From contig JAFDAE010000098.1 of the NCBI GenBank assembly GCA_019314005.1, forward strand, positions 1-7,639: DNA of 7,639 nt. The letters run 5' to 3'. This stretch comes from Deltaproteobacteria bacterium. GTDB lineage: Bacteria; Desulfobacterota; Desulfobacteria; C00003060; C00003106. Shown piece by piece: positions 1 to 6,150 of this stretch (positions are counted from its first letter, which is position 1; each line of letters opens with the position of its first letter). Under the pieces are notes generated by a model that did no database searches, was not told the DNA's origin, and saw only the letters and a program-made list of their open reading frames with translations. The translations under genes and the position numbers were made by a program.

Positions 1-114
1 TCTGGGAAGTAGAGAAAAACCAGCGTCGCGTCGCTCCGATCAGGTGGCCGATTTACTCTGGAATCGGTGGCCGAAATACTCCGGAACAAGTGGCCGATTT
101 AAGCGGAATATGCA
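1..114. mobile_element. One terminus of an IS21-family insertion sequence (partial)
   Basis: Three copies of GTGGCCG occur at 44, 67 and 90, exactly 23 bp apart, and the first two are each followed by a TACTCYGGAA-like tail. The last copy leads into CGGAATATGCA, ending in CA at 113-114. Several spaced terminal repeats of this GTGGCCGATTT / CCGGAA type and a terminal CA are typical of IS21-family (istA/istB) ends, where they bind the transposase. The body of the element lies to the left, outside the window. An SGK-stop reading at 1-12 could be the very end of istB, but this cannot be shown. The target duplication cannot be checked because the other end is missing. Confidence 0.75.
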
Positions 115-369
115 GTTGCCCGCCAGTTGCTAAAGCAGTTTCGGTACGATGGTCAAGGGAGAAAAAAGAGGCTAAACTTCAAGCCGACCACGTATCTCGA
201 CGATATCCGCGTGATCGATATGTACGAGGAGGCGATGCGGCTATCCGTTCCATTGAAGCAACGGTCTGGAAACTGGGTTCAGGAATACCAGTCGCCAGCA
301 GATTTGCTTCAGCAAATCGAGGCTCAGTTATCGAATCCCAGAGGAATCTGGCCAAGAAGAATTTTTTGA
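103..369 (+). pseudogene. 3' fragment of an unidentified gene cut by the IS end
   Basis: This frame is blocked by a TAA at 100-102 inside the IS terminus and is then open to the TGA at 367-369. From the IS border (about 115) it reads VARQLLKQFRYDGQG..., ending ...NPRGIWPRRIF, about 84 residues. The composition is ordinary for a folded protein (mixed charged and aromatic residues), and no in-frame ATG lies near its 5' end; the first is internal, at 220. The simplest reading is the C-terminal end of a longer gene interrupted by the IS. The stop lies 15 bp before the ATG of the ATP-binding protein gene, so the two were probably cotranscribed. I do not recognise the family. A TTG at 127 could allow an 80-aa product, but I see no good ribosome binding site for it. 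Confidence 0.5.
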
Positions 370-384
370 GCGAGGATTCATATA

Positions 385-1770
385 ATGAATGACTTAATTG
401 TCAAAAGGCTTCTGAAACATGGAGAATCCGAGACCCTAGACTTCAAGATGGGCGATGCAGATTTGGCATCAATCACAAGGACCGTCTGTGCATTTGCTAA
501 TTCGAAAGGCGGAACCGTGATCGTGGGTGTCACAAATCGGGGCGACGTTGATGGTGTCAAAAACGCCGAAGAACAGAATATGGCTTTGAGAAAGGCCGTG
601 CGTCAGGCAATATCTCCACAGTTATACATCGCTTCTGCCGTTGTGGAAACATCGAAGGGGAAACAAGTAATTGTTGTGGACGTGCCGTCGTCTGAGGAAA
701 TTCCATACACTTGTGAAAATAAAATATTCGTGAGACAGGCCACACAGACTGTTGAAGCAAGTGGGACCATTATCCACCAGTTGATTACCGAACGGTATCC
801 AAGATACGCAAGGTGGGAGAGACAGCTTGCACATGGCGAGACGTTTGAGGGTCTCGATGACAAAGAAATCATGATGACAGCAAGAACTGGGAACGAATCC
901 AATTTGGCTGATTTCGGGATTAACTTTACACCTCATTCGGTACTCGAAGAGTTAGGGCTCGTTGAAGGCGACGCGTTATGCAACGGAGCCATAGTGCTTT
1001 TCGGGCGGCGCCCTGCACGAAGATTTCCCCAAACACGGATTCGAGCGGTAAGATACTCGGGGACAGGACGAGATAAGCTGGCTGATAACCGTGTATTCGA
1101 AGGCAACGCATTCACACAGCTGGGCAAGGCCATTTCTTTTCTTGAAGCCCATATACCTGTTCAGTCGGCAATTCCTACAGATGAGCTCCGTCGGAAAGAA
1201 AAACCAGCCATACCGTTCCCCGCAGTTCGAGAGGCACTGCTGAACGCATTGGTCCATCGTGATTACGCGGCACCAGATGGAGGGGTCATCGTGTCTGTGT
1301 ATGCGGATAGGGTAGAGATATGGAACGCTGGTTCGTTACCGGATGGTATCTCACCGTCCAGCCTCAAGGCAATGACAGTTTCGCGGCCCCACAACCCCGA
1401 TATGGCTCATGTGTTCCTTCTTCGTGGATATATCGAACGTGTGGGTTCTGGCATTCAGCGAATTCTGACGGCTTTTAAACAAGCTAAGCTACCGGAGCCC
1501 GAGTGGAAAGAGATGGGTGGGGGCATTATGGTGGTTCTAAGGTGGCAAAAGGTCAGTTTGGAAATCAATGAGCGACAGCGGAGATTGCTTAAAACCTTGA
1601 GACCCGGTGAAGCGACAAACATGACAAAGTATAGGAATGAGTTCGCAAAAGAGGTTAAAGAACGTCAAGCAAGAATGGATTTGAAGGAGCTTGTGGATTT
1701 GGGCTACCTGCGGGTACGGGGAAAAGGTCGGTCAACCGAATACGTACGTGCTGAACGGGAACTTACATGA
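385..1770 (+). CDS. AlbA_2 / GHKL-type ATP-binding protein with C-terminal winged helix (putative regulator)
   Basis: A 461-aa cytoplasmic protein of the family usually annotated 'ATP-binding protein' or 'putative transcriptional regulator'. Residues about 14-125 match the AlbA_2 (Schlafen-like) domain, starting ESETLDFK and containing FANSKGGTVIVGV. Residues about 278-365 form a HATPase_c_4-type domain: REALLNALVHRDY (282-294, N-box-like, with E283, N287 and HRDY), IWNAGSLPDG (312-321), RPHNP (334-338) and GYIERVGSGIQRI (348-360, G-box-like). Residues about 395-457 look like a winged helix ending in a YLRVRGKGRSTEYV wing. The length is normal for the family. The start is set by GAGGA at 372-376, 8 bp before the ATG. 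Family members often sit in defence or restriction-modification islands, where their role is mostly untested. DNA binding regulated by ATP is an inference. The gene ends one base before the first palindromic CCGGCA cluster. Confidence 0.88.
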   Translation: MNDLIVKRLLKHGESETLDFKMGDADLASITRTVCAFANSKGGTVIVGVTNRGDVDGVKNAEEQNMALRKAVRQAISPQLYIASAVVETSKGKQVIVVDVPSSEEIPYTCENKIFVRQATQTVEASGTIIHQLITERYPRYARWERQLAHGETFEGLDDKEIMMTARTGNESNLADFGINFTPHSVLEELGLVEGDALCNGAIVLFGRRPARRFPQTRIRAVRYSGTGRDKLADNRVFEGNAFTQLGKAISFLEAHIPVQSAIPTDELRRKEKPAIPFPAVREALLNALVHRDYAAPDGGVIVSVYADRVEIWNAGSLPDGISPSSLKAMTVSRPHNPDMAHVFLLRGYIERVGSGIQRILTAFKQAKLPEPEWKEMGGGIMVVLRWQKVSLEINERQRRLLKTLRPGEATNMTKYRNEFAKEVKERQARMDLKELVDLGYLRVRGKGRSTEYVRAERELT

Positions 1771-1826
1771 ATCCGGCATTAACCGGCAACATGACATTTG
1801 CCGGATACTGCCGGTTAATGCCGGAT
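1771..1826. repeat. Palindrome of phased CCGGCA/TGCCGG hexamers, copy 1
   Basis: An 18-bp perfect inverted repeat (ATCCGGCATTAACCGGCA at 1771-1788; its reverse complement at 1809-1826) flanks a 20-bp loop that contains one further TGCCGG. The hexamers begin at 1773 and 1783 (CCGGCA) and at 1799, 1809 and 1819 (TGCCGG). Within each half the spacing is exactly 10 bp, so all sites face the same side of the helix. The repeat begins directly after the stop codon of the ATP-binding protein gene. It could be an operator array, a transposon or MITE end, or, as RNA, a strong hairpin without a U-tract. Confidence 0.75.
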
Positions 1827-1958
1827 GCGCCGTGGCTGGAGACGTCGCTGTCGGTAGGTTCCTGTGCATACGAACCGCACCCATCGTTGTAATGGAGCGG
1901 ATACGGTCAGTTGCAGGCTCTGTTTATAGCATTAGTTACGTACAGCCCAACCCTATTT

Positions 1959-2018
1959 CCGGCACTTGTCGGCAATATCCGGCAGCCTGTGGGGTGCCGG
2001 ATACTGCCAAATTACCGA
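1959..2018. repeat. Palindrome of phased CCGGCA/TGCCGG hexamers, diverged copy 2
   Basis: Hexamers lie at 1959 (CCGGCA), 1969 (TCGGCA), 1979 (CCGGCA), 1995 (TGCCGG) and 2005 (TGCC, degenerate), again in 10-bp steps. The gap between the inner left and inner right hexamers is 10 bp, the same as in copy 1. Arms 1971-1984 and 1995-2008 pair over 13 of 14 positions. The 14-mer TGCCGGATACTGCC at 1995-2008 is identical to 1799-1812 in copy 1. The shared architecture argues for a duplicated functional element rather than chance. Confidence 0.65.
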
Positions 2019-2187
2019 CGAATAAAGACAGCGGCGTGCCTGAATAGCGCCAATGATTACCGCCCCGGTTAGATCACCAGTTTGGGGTGTGGAACCGGGA
2101 GTCGCCGAACGTCCAAGATGGGGAGAACGATGCCCAAAACGGTGCTGACGGCGTAGAAGTCCGCAAATTGGAACTCGCGTCAATCAC

Positions 2188-2258
2188 TGCTAACCAGCGG
2201 ATTAACCCTGATCCAAAAAGCTGACGCTTTTTGTCCAGGTTATCCGGCGTCGTTAGCT
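2188..2258 (+). other. attC1 integron recombination site
   Basis: R'' core TGCTAAC (2188-2194) and R' core GTTAGCT (2252-2258) bracket an imperfect hairpin of about 57 bp. Its apex is CAAAAAGC (2214-2221) / TGAC loop / GCTTTTTG (2226-2233). Lower down, GCGGATTAACCCTG on the left pairs with CAGGTTATCCGGCG on the right with unpaired extra bases, as expected for the extra-helical bases of a folded attC bottom strand. Cassette exchange occurs between G2252 and T2253. The site closes a cassette to the left whose own start was not found. Confidence 0.82.
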
Positions 2259-3308
2259 TTAGCTGATAATTATGAAATACACTTTTCCATTATTTAAATT
2301 CTTGAAAAATGACCACACACAGACTCTCTTAAATTATGGGCAAATCAGAGTCGGGACTCTTTTTGAATTCCGTGACTCTGAAAAGTATTCTGGATTAATT
2401 TATGATAATGGCGAAGGACAAAAGCAAATAAGCGTTTATTTTAATCGTGTAGAGTTAACGGGTAATGAACTGGCTGCTTTTGGCATCCCAATAGGGGGGG
2501 AAGGAAAGGTCAACTTATACGGCTCAACAATAGGTCTGCGTCAAGATAGCCCAGATTGTTACATTTATCCTACAACTTCATCGTTTTTTTCCAGCACTTT
2601 AATTCAGGCAGTCGATGATGGGAAAGAATCGTGCGTGATGATCAAAAACCCCGAGCAATTTTTCAACGTTTTGACTCAGAACTTCAACAAAGGAACCTAT
2701 ATTGGCATTTTTCCCTGTTTATATGGTGATCGTCAACTTAACCTGGATTGGGATAAGCATAAAGAATATATAAAGGTGCTGAGCTCAGTGCCTGCTTCAA
2801 TAGTAAAGCCTTCAAAACATATTGTGTACAGAGAAGTAAGAACATTATGGTTGAAGAATAGTGACAGGATAAAACCCGAAATATTCAATGTTCCAGAGCT
2901 GATTAACTTTGTTACAGAAGTTAGATTTGAAGATTTGGATTTAACAGCAATCAGGAACGACTCAAAACAAAAGCGAATTGGTGTTGAGGTTATAAAAAAG
3001 CCTGGAATGAAAAACGCAGAATTTTCGATAGAAATGCCGAATGAAGTGTTCACTCCGGTAATCTTTGAATCAGAAGGAAAAAATGTGATTGGCTTTAAAG
3101 CCGAATCAAATACAACAGAATACAAGGGTCCAACAGTCAGTAATGCTGATATCGGAGTCGCTATGACGGATGTAGGGCCACTATTTTGTGTGAATTACAT
3201 CGATGATATTGTTCAGTTCAGATATTTCTCACAAGTAACCAGCTAACAACTGAATTCACTCGGATGTGAGTTGCGCTGCCGCTACACTCACACCGGTGAT
3301 TCAGAGCG
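2253..3308 (+). mobile_element. Integron gene cassette 1 (1056 bp)
   Basis: The cassette is bounded by the crossover points of attC1 (before T2253) and attC2 (after G3308). Its first six bases, TTAGCT, with the preceding G form GTTAGCT, the exact reverse complement of AGCTAAC, the R'' core at its other end (3241-3247). This is what a circularised cassette requires. One promoterless gene fills it: the ATG lies 19 bp after the cassette start and the stop codon lies inside the attC. Confidence 0.85.
2272..3246 (+). CDS. Uncharacterised 324-aa cassette protein (weakly DUF2971-like)
   Basis: The function is not recognised. The protein starts MKYTFPLFKFLKN and ends FRYFSQVTS. It has no signal peptide or membrane segment and is probably cytosolic. 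The N-terminal pattern (FKFL...LLNYGQIRVGTLFEFRDSE...YDNGEG, residues about 8-49), a later CVMIKNPEQF and KHIVYREVRTLWL recall the layout of DUF2971-like proteins often found in accessory regions, but this is a weak match by eye. The gene is visibly more AT-rich than the ATP-binding protein gene upstream, as expected for a cassette from another source. No clear Shine-Dalgarno sequence precedes the ATG, which is common for cassette genes. The TAA (3244-3246) is part of the AGCTAAC core, so the gene and its recombination site are fused to the base. Expression would depend on a promoter outside the cassette. Confidence 0.8.
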   Translation: MKYTFPLFKFLKNDHTQTLLNYGQIRVGTLFEFRDSEKYSGLIYDNGEGQKQISVYFNRVELTGNELAAFGIPIGGEGKVNLYGSTIGLRQDSPDCYIYPTTSSFFSSTLIQAVDDGKESCVMIKNPEQFFNVLTQNFNKGTYIGIFPCLYGDRQLNLDWDKHKEYIKVLSSVPASIVKPSKHIVYREVRTLWLKNSDRIKPEIFNVPELINFVTEVRFEDLDLTAIRNDSKQKRIGVEVIKKPGMKNAEFSIEMPNEVFTPVIFESEGKNVIGFKAESNTTEYKGPTVSNADIGVAMTDVGPLFCVNYIDDIVQFRYFSQVTS

Positions 3309-3314
3309 TTATCG
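3241..3314 (+). other. attC2 integron recombination site
   Basis: R'' AGCTAAC (3241-3247) and R' GTTATCG (3308-3314) flank a hairpin. The left arm at 3250-3270 begins CTGAATTCAC and ends TGTGAG. It pairs with the right arm CTCACACCGGTGATTCAG (3287-3304) except for three unpaired bases on the left strand. Unpaired bases confined to one strand are the hallmark that orients attC recombination. The loop is 3271-3286. The left core contains the stop codon of the cassette 1 gene. Confidence 0.85.
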
Positions 3315-3325
3315 TAGAAAGAGAT

Positions 3326-3442
3326 ATGAAAAAAAGGGTTAAAATATTTCTCGGAAAGGCTATGGATTTCCTCTTATTAGAGAGTGATCCTTATTTATTC
3401 CTCTTCAAAAGCATTTACAGACTTCAACACCCAAGTATCTAA
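3326..3442 (+). CDS. Possible 38-codon leader or small ORF at the start of cassette 2
   Basis: This frame starts at an ATG 17 bp inside the cassette and reads MKKRVKIFLGKAMDFLLLES... to a TAA at 3440-3442. GAAAGAG (3317-3323) is a reasonable, if close, ribosome binding site two bases before the ATG. The stop is separated by a single T from the ATG of the next small gene (TAATATG), so translation could be coupled. It has a basic N-terminus and a hydrophobic middle but is too short to assign. It may be a leader that delivers ribosomes to the downstream gene, a true small protein, or a chance ORF. Confidence 0.35.
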   Translation: MKKRVKIFLGKAMDFLLLESDPYLFLFKSIYRLQHPSI

Positions 3443-3443
3443 T

Positions 3444-3626
3444 ATGCCCGACAAAACTACAATCGAAAAGGCCTCTGAATCAGAATACATTGACGACGTT
3501 CTACAGAAACTCTCCAACGAAACCCACAAGAAAATCATCAAGGCATATAAGGGCGAGGACCCGGTCAGTTCAATGGAATCCAAACTGGGCAAAATAATAA
3601 TGGCGATCGTGAACAGTAAAGATTAA
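3444..3626 (+). CDS. Small 60-aa protein preceding the SMC-like ATPase
   Basis: It starts MPDKTTIEKASESEYIDDVL and ends KLGKIIMAIVNSKD. It is hydrophilic and predicted mainly helical, with no cysteines and no membrane segment. The ATG follows the previous stop codon by one base, with no Shine-Dalgarno sequence of its own. A GTG at 3384 in the same frame would give an 80-aa version overlapping the 38-codon ORF, but its AGAGA (3379-3383) directly touches the start codon. The stop TAA (3624-3626) overlaps the most likely start of the ATPase gene. A small gene just before an SMC-like ATPase suggests a partner or regulator of that ATPase. In Lamassu-type defence systems the SMC-like protein LmuB has a small partner, LmuC, but homology to it is not claimed here. 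Confidence 0.6.
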   Translation: MPDKTTIEKASESEYIDDVLQKLSNETHKKIIKAYKGEDPVSSMESKLGKIIMAIVNSKD

Positions 3627-6099
3627 GAGCATTACCATACAGGGGTTTAGGGGATTCAATAAAAAGCAGACGATAGACCTGCATGATCAGCTAACTCTCC
3701 TGTATGCACCTAACAGCTATGGCAAAACAAGCATCTCAGAGGCTTTGGAGTGGCTCCTCTACGGAATTACGTCTAAAGTTGAGAAAGCCCTGTCTACGGA
3801 GGAATATAAAGGCTCATATAGAAATCTGCATCTCAATGAATCCGAGCCTTCATTTGTGAATGTGGTGTTTCTAAATAAAAACGGTGAGGAGGTCACGTAC
3901 CTGGGCGGGCTTGTTGCAGGAGACTCCCTCATAAAGCTTGTTGATGGGAAGCAGGTCGATGCGTGGCCAATTGATCATGACCTCTCTCAAGCGCCACAGC
4001 CTTTCATCCTGCAGCATGCTCTAAAATACCTTCTCCTGGCAAAACCTGACGACAGGTTTAAAGGCTTCGCGCACCTCCTCGGATTGGAAAGTCTTGAAAG
4101 CTTTCAGAGGAATATTCAATCCCTATGCACAAAACCTGAGGCCTGCCTTCCCGAAGAAGCGACCCAATTGCTCAGCAGCGTATCAGCAATCGAAATTCGC
4201 CTCGTCAGTCAGCCAAAACTATCACACATCTACACAGAATACAAAAAAGTTGCTCGCGGGTTGAAGCAAGCTTTTGTCGAGATCGATACGGAATGCAAAA
4301 AGCGGGTTCCGCCAGATACCAAGCCAGAATCGATTCTTCCCCAACTGCTGCAAAAGCGTGAAGATGCCATAAGAAAGATCTTCAAGGGCAGCATCGTATT
4401 GCCGGATTATACTGAACAGGAAAAGACTGCAAATACTGAAACAGAAAAGACATTTGTTAATTTCATCGATATAGAGTTCTACAAACACTATGCTGAGCTC
4501 CTGGCAGTAGCGGCTTCAATGGATATCTTTGAGCAGATCAAATTCTACGGTCTTGGTATTGCTATTTTTGAGAAAGAACCGGGTAAATGCCCCTTCTGTG
4601 AACGTCCTGTTGATAGCAACCTGGAAGATCATATCAGAAAGCATCATAAAACACTCGTTGAGGGGCAAAGCAGCAACGATAAGCTTCTGAAACAGAGGGA
4701 TAAACTAAAGGGTGAACTCTCAGGCCTGAAATCCAAACTCCAAGCATATCAATCGGCACAACTCTCAAAAACCAGCGATCTGGTCAACCTTGAGAAATCA
4801 ACAGAGGAACTAAAAAATATTCTGGTTCCGAAGCATCAAACTCATTTCGATAACGTTGAATCTGCAATATCAGCTATAAAGACTGAAAGGGAGACCCTCG
4901 TCAAAAATTATGAGGTTGTTGTTACGTCGGTAGGCGATGCAATTCAATCAATCAATGATGATAAGGAGGACCTGTCTTATCTCAAGGCCGTATCAATTGG
5001 CCTGATCAGATACGTTTCCCAGGCAATCGACTATGCCAAGACCGTTTCCAATAATACGAAATCCATGGGTGAGGCGGAGAAAGTCCTGCAGCACGAGCTT
5101 GATGAGATAGCAGGGACTGAGGATATTAATATACTCGTAGATCTTTTAGAGAATCGCTCTAAAATAAAGAAAAGCTTCGAAATCAAACAGATGCTTAATG
5201 GATTGAAAGGCCTCAGGAGCACCGTAGATAAGTATGTTGCAGACCGGATAGTCGATGCGATTTCGGAGGAACTGACATCTGACGTAATGGAGTGGTATGA
5301 AAATATCAAAACAACTGGTGATCCCGATGTGCATTTTTCTGGTTTTGATTTGGAAAAGACAAAAACAGGCAAAGTGAAATCCAGGCGTGTTAAGGTTAAG
5401 GCAAAATCATATGGCAAAGAGCTCGTAAGCGCCGTTTCAACTCTCAGCGAATCGAAACTGAATGCACTTGGCCTGTGCGTCAATATTTCAAAAAATATGA
5501 AAGAAAAAGGACCCTTCTCATTCCTGATTATAGACGATCCTATCCAATCCTGGGATGCTGATCATGAAGCCCAGTTTATAGATCTGATCCGGAAACTTAT
5601 CGAGCGGGGCAGGCAAGTACTGCTGATGTCCCATAACAAAAAATGGATTAGGATGGTGAGAGCTGGTTGTCGCACTTTGAACGGAAAATATTATGAATTC
5701 ACAGGATATACCAAAGGAGGACCTCATATAAAGGAAATATCCTGGGCTACACATAAAGAAAGGCTGTCTGAAATAGATGCAATCCTTAAGAACCCTGAAG
5801 CAACAGACGTGCAGCTTCAATATGCTGAAGAGGATATCAGGATTGTTTGTTCCGAAACTACCTGTGATATTTATTTTAAGAAGAAAGGCGTTCAGAAGAA
5901 AGCTGATAAATTGAATGCTGAAAAGGTGAGGAAGTTATTGCTTGAATCAGGTGTAGAAACTGGGCTGGTTGATCGAATCTCACAATCCTTCGTTAGTACG
6001 GACGACGCTCATCACGCGCCTGAGGATTATTCTCCCAACAGGGAACGAATCAGGAGGCACTATTCCTATGCACATGAGCTTGTAAACTTGATAAAATAA
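3622..6099 (+). CDS. SMC/Rad50-like ABC ATPase with a zinc motif between coiled coils; non-canonical start
   Basis: About 825 aa if counted from ATT 3622. The N-terminal lobe has the start typical of RecF/SMC-like ATPases (SITIQGFRGFNKKQTIDL) and a P-loop, APNSYGKTS (29-37). Coiled coil then leads to CPFC (C323, C326) plus H337 and H341, followed by coiled coil (about 355-390 and on). The C-terminal lobe has the signature LSESKLNALGL (608-618), Walker B FLIIDDP (634-640; Asp where most ABC ATPases have catalytic Glu), a D-loop-like QSWD (642-645) and the H-loop His671 (LLMSHNK). A C-terminal extension carries DDAHHAP and RRHYSYAHEL. It should bind ATP as a head-engaged dimer and act on DNA. 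Such proteins drive anti-phage or anti-plasmid systems, which is an inference here. No nuclease domain is visible. The frame is open only from 3613 and has no ATG, GTG or TTG before 3745, which lies past the P-loop. ATT 3622 overlaps the preceding stop. Confidence 0.85.
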   Translation: MKSITIQGFRGFNKKQTIDLHDQLTLLYAPNSYGKTSISEALEWLLYGITSKVEKALSTEEYKGSYRNLHLNESEPSFVNVVFLNKNGEEVTYLGGLVAGDSLIKLVDGKQVDAWPIDHDLSQAPQPFILQHALKYLLLAKPDDRFKGFAHLLGLESLESFQRNIQSLCTKPEACLPEEATQLLSSVSAIEIRLVSQPKLSHIYTEYKKVARGLKQAFVEIDTECKKRVPPDTKPESILPQLLQKREDAIRKIFKGSIVLPDYTEQEKTANTETEKTFVNFIDIEFYKHYAELLAVAASMDIFEQIKFYGLGIAIFEKEPGKCPFCERPVDSNLEDHIRKHHKTLVEGQSSNDKLLKQRDKLKGELSGLKSKLQAYQSAQLSKTSDLVNLEKSTEELKNILVPKHQTHFDNVESAISAIKTERETLVKNYEVVVTSVGDAIQSINDDKEDLSYLKAVSIGLIRYVSQAIDYAKTVSNNTKSMGEAEKVLQHELDEIAGTEDINILVDLLENRSKIKKSFEIKQMLNGLKGLRSTVDKYVADRIVDAISEELTSDVMEWYENIKTTGDPDVHFSGFDLEKTKTGKVKSRRVKVKAKSYGKELVSAVSTLSESKLNALGLCVNISKNMKEKGPFSFLIIDDPIQSWDADHEAQFIDLIRKLIERGRQVLLMSHNKKWIRMVRAGCRTLNGKYYEFTGYTKGGPHIKEISWATHKERLSEIDAILKNPEATDVQLQYAEEDIRIVCSETTCDIYFKKKGVQKKADKLNAEKVRKLLLESGVETGLVDRISQSFVSTDDAHHAPEDYSPNRERIRRHYSYAHELVNLIK

Positions 6100-6150
6100 C
6101 CTTCATTAAGATTATATTAAACCGTTGGAAAACAGAGGTTGAAGTTTTAC

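Larger units (their letters stand above)
1771..2187. other. Gene-free stretch with two palindromic hexamer clusters
   Basis: No convincing gene is seen here. Short frames across it lack family features and a ribosome binding site. The stretch holds two related palindromic clusters (1771-1826 and 1959-2018), 196 bp apart centre to centre. Bases 1827-1958 and 2019-2187 show no recognisable element. A possible -35 (TTGCAG, 1911-1916) has no well-placed -10, so no promoter is called. No attI site, integrase gene or earlier attC was found here, although attC1 immediately follows and should close a cassette. Confidence 0.6.

Noticed and set aside
44..114. Three regularly spaced repeats as a CRISPR or operator array
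   Set aside because: The 23-bp period and GTGGCCG/CCGGAA sequence with terminal CA fit IS21-family ends; there are only three copies and no spacer-like sequence between them.
326..332. GTTATCG, the same word as the attC2 R' core, as an integron site
   Set aside because: It lies inside the gene fragment and has no hairpin or R'' partner.
90..392. A 100-codon frame starting in the IS end
   Set aside because: It begins inside the IS terminal repeats and overlaps the more protein-like 103-369 fragment in another frame; it is probably a chance frame.
1691..2047. An open + strand frame of 118 codons overlapping the end of the ATP-binding gene
   Set aside because: It overlaps a clear gene by 80 bp, runs through both palindromic clusters and has no ribosome binding site or protein-like pattern.
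2214..2240. AAAAAGC-TGAC-GCTTTTTG hairpin as an intrinsic terminator
   Set aside because: It is the apex of attC1, and the T-run is inside the stem rather than following it.
2265..2270. GATAAT as a -10 promoter box for the cassette 1 gene
   Set aside because: It is two bases from the ATG and no -35 lies at the right distance.
2733..3125. A 130-codon minus-strand frame inside the cassette 1 gene
   Set aside because: It is antisense to a long, well-bounded gene, with no start context; the serine/phenylalanine/isoleucine-rich translation is typical of a shadow frame. The same applies to the minus-strand frames at 5031-5483 and 6539-6853.
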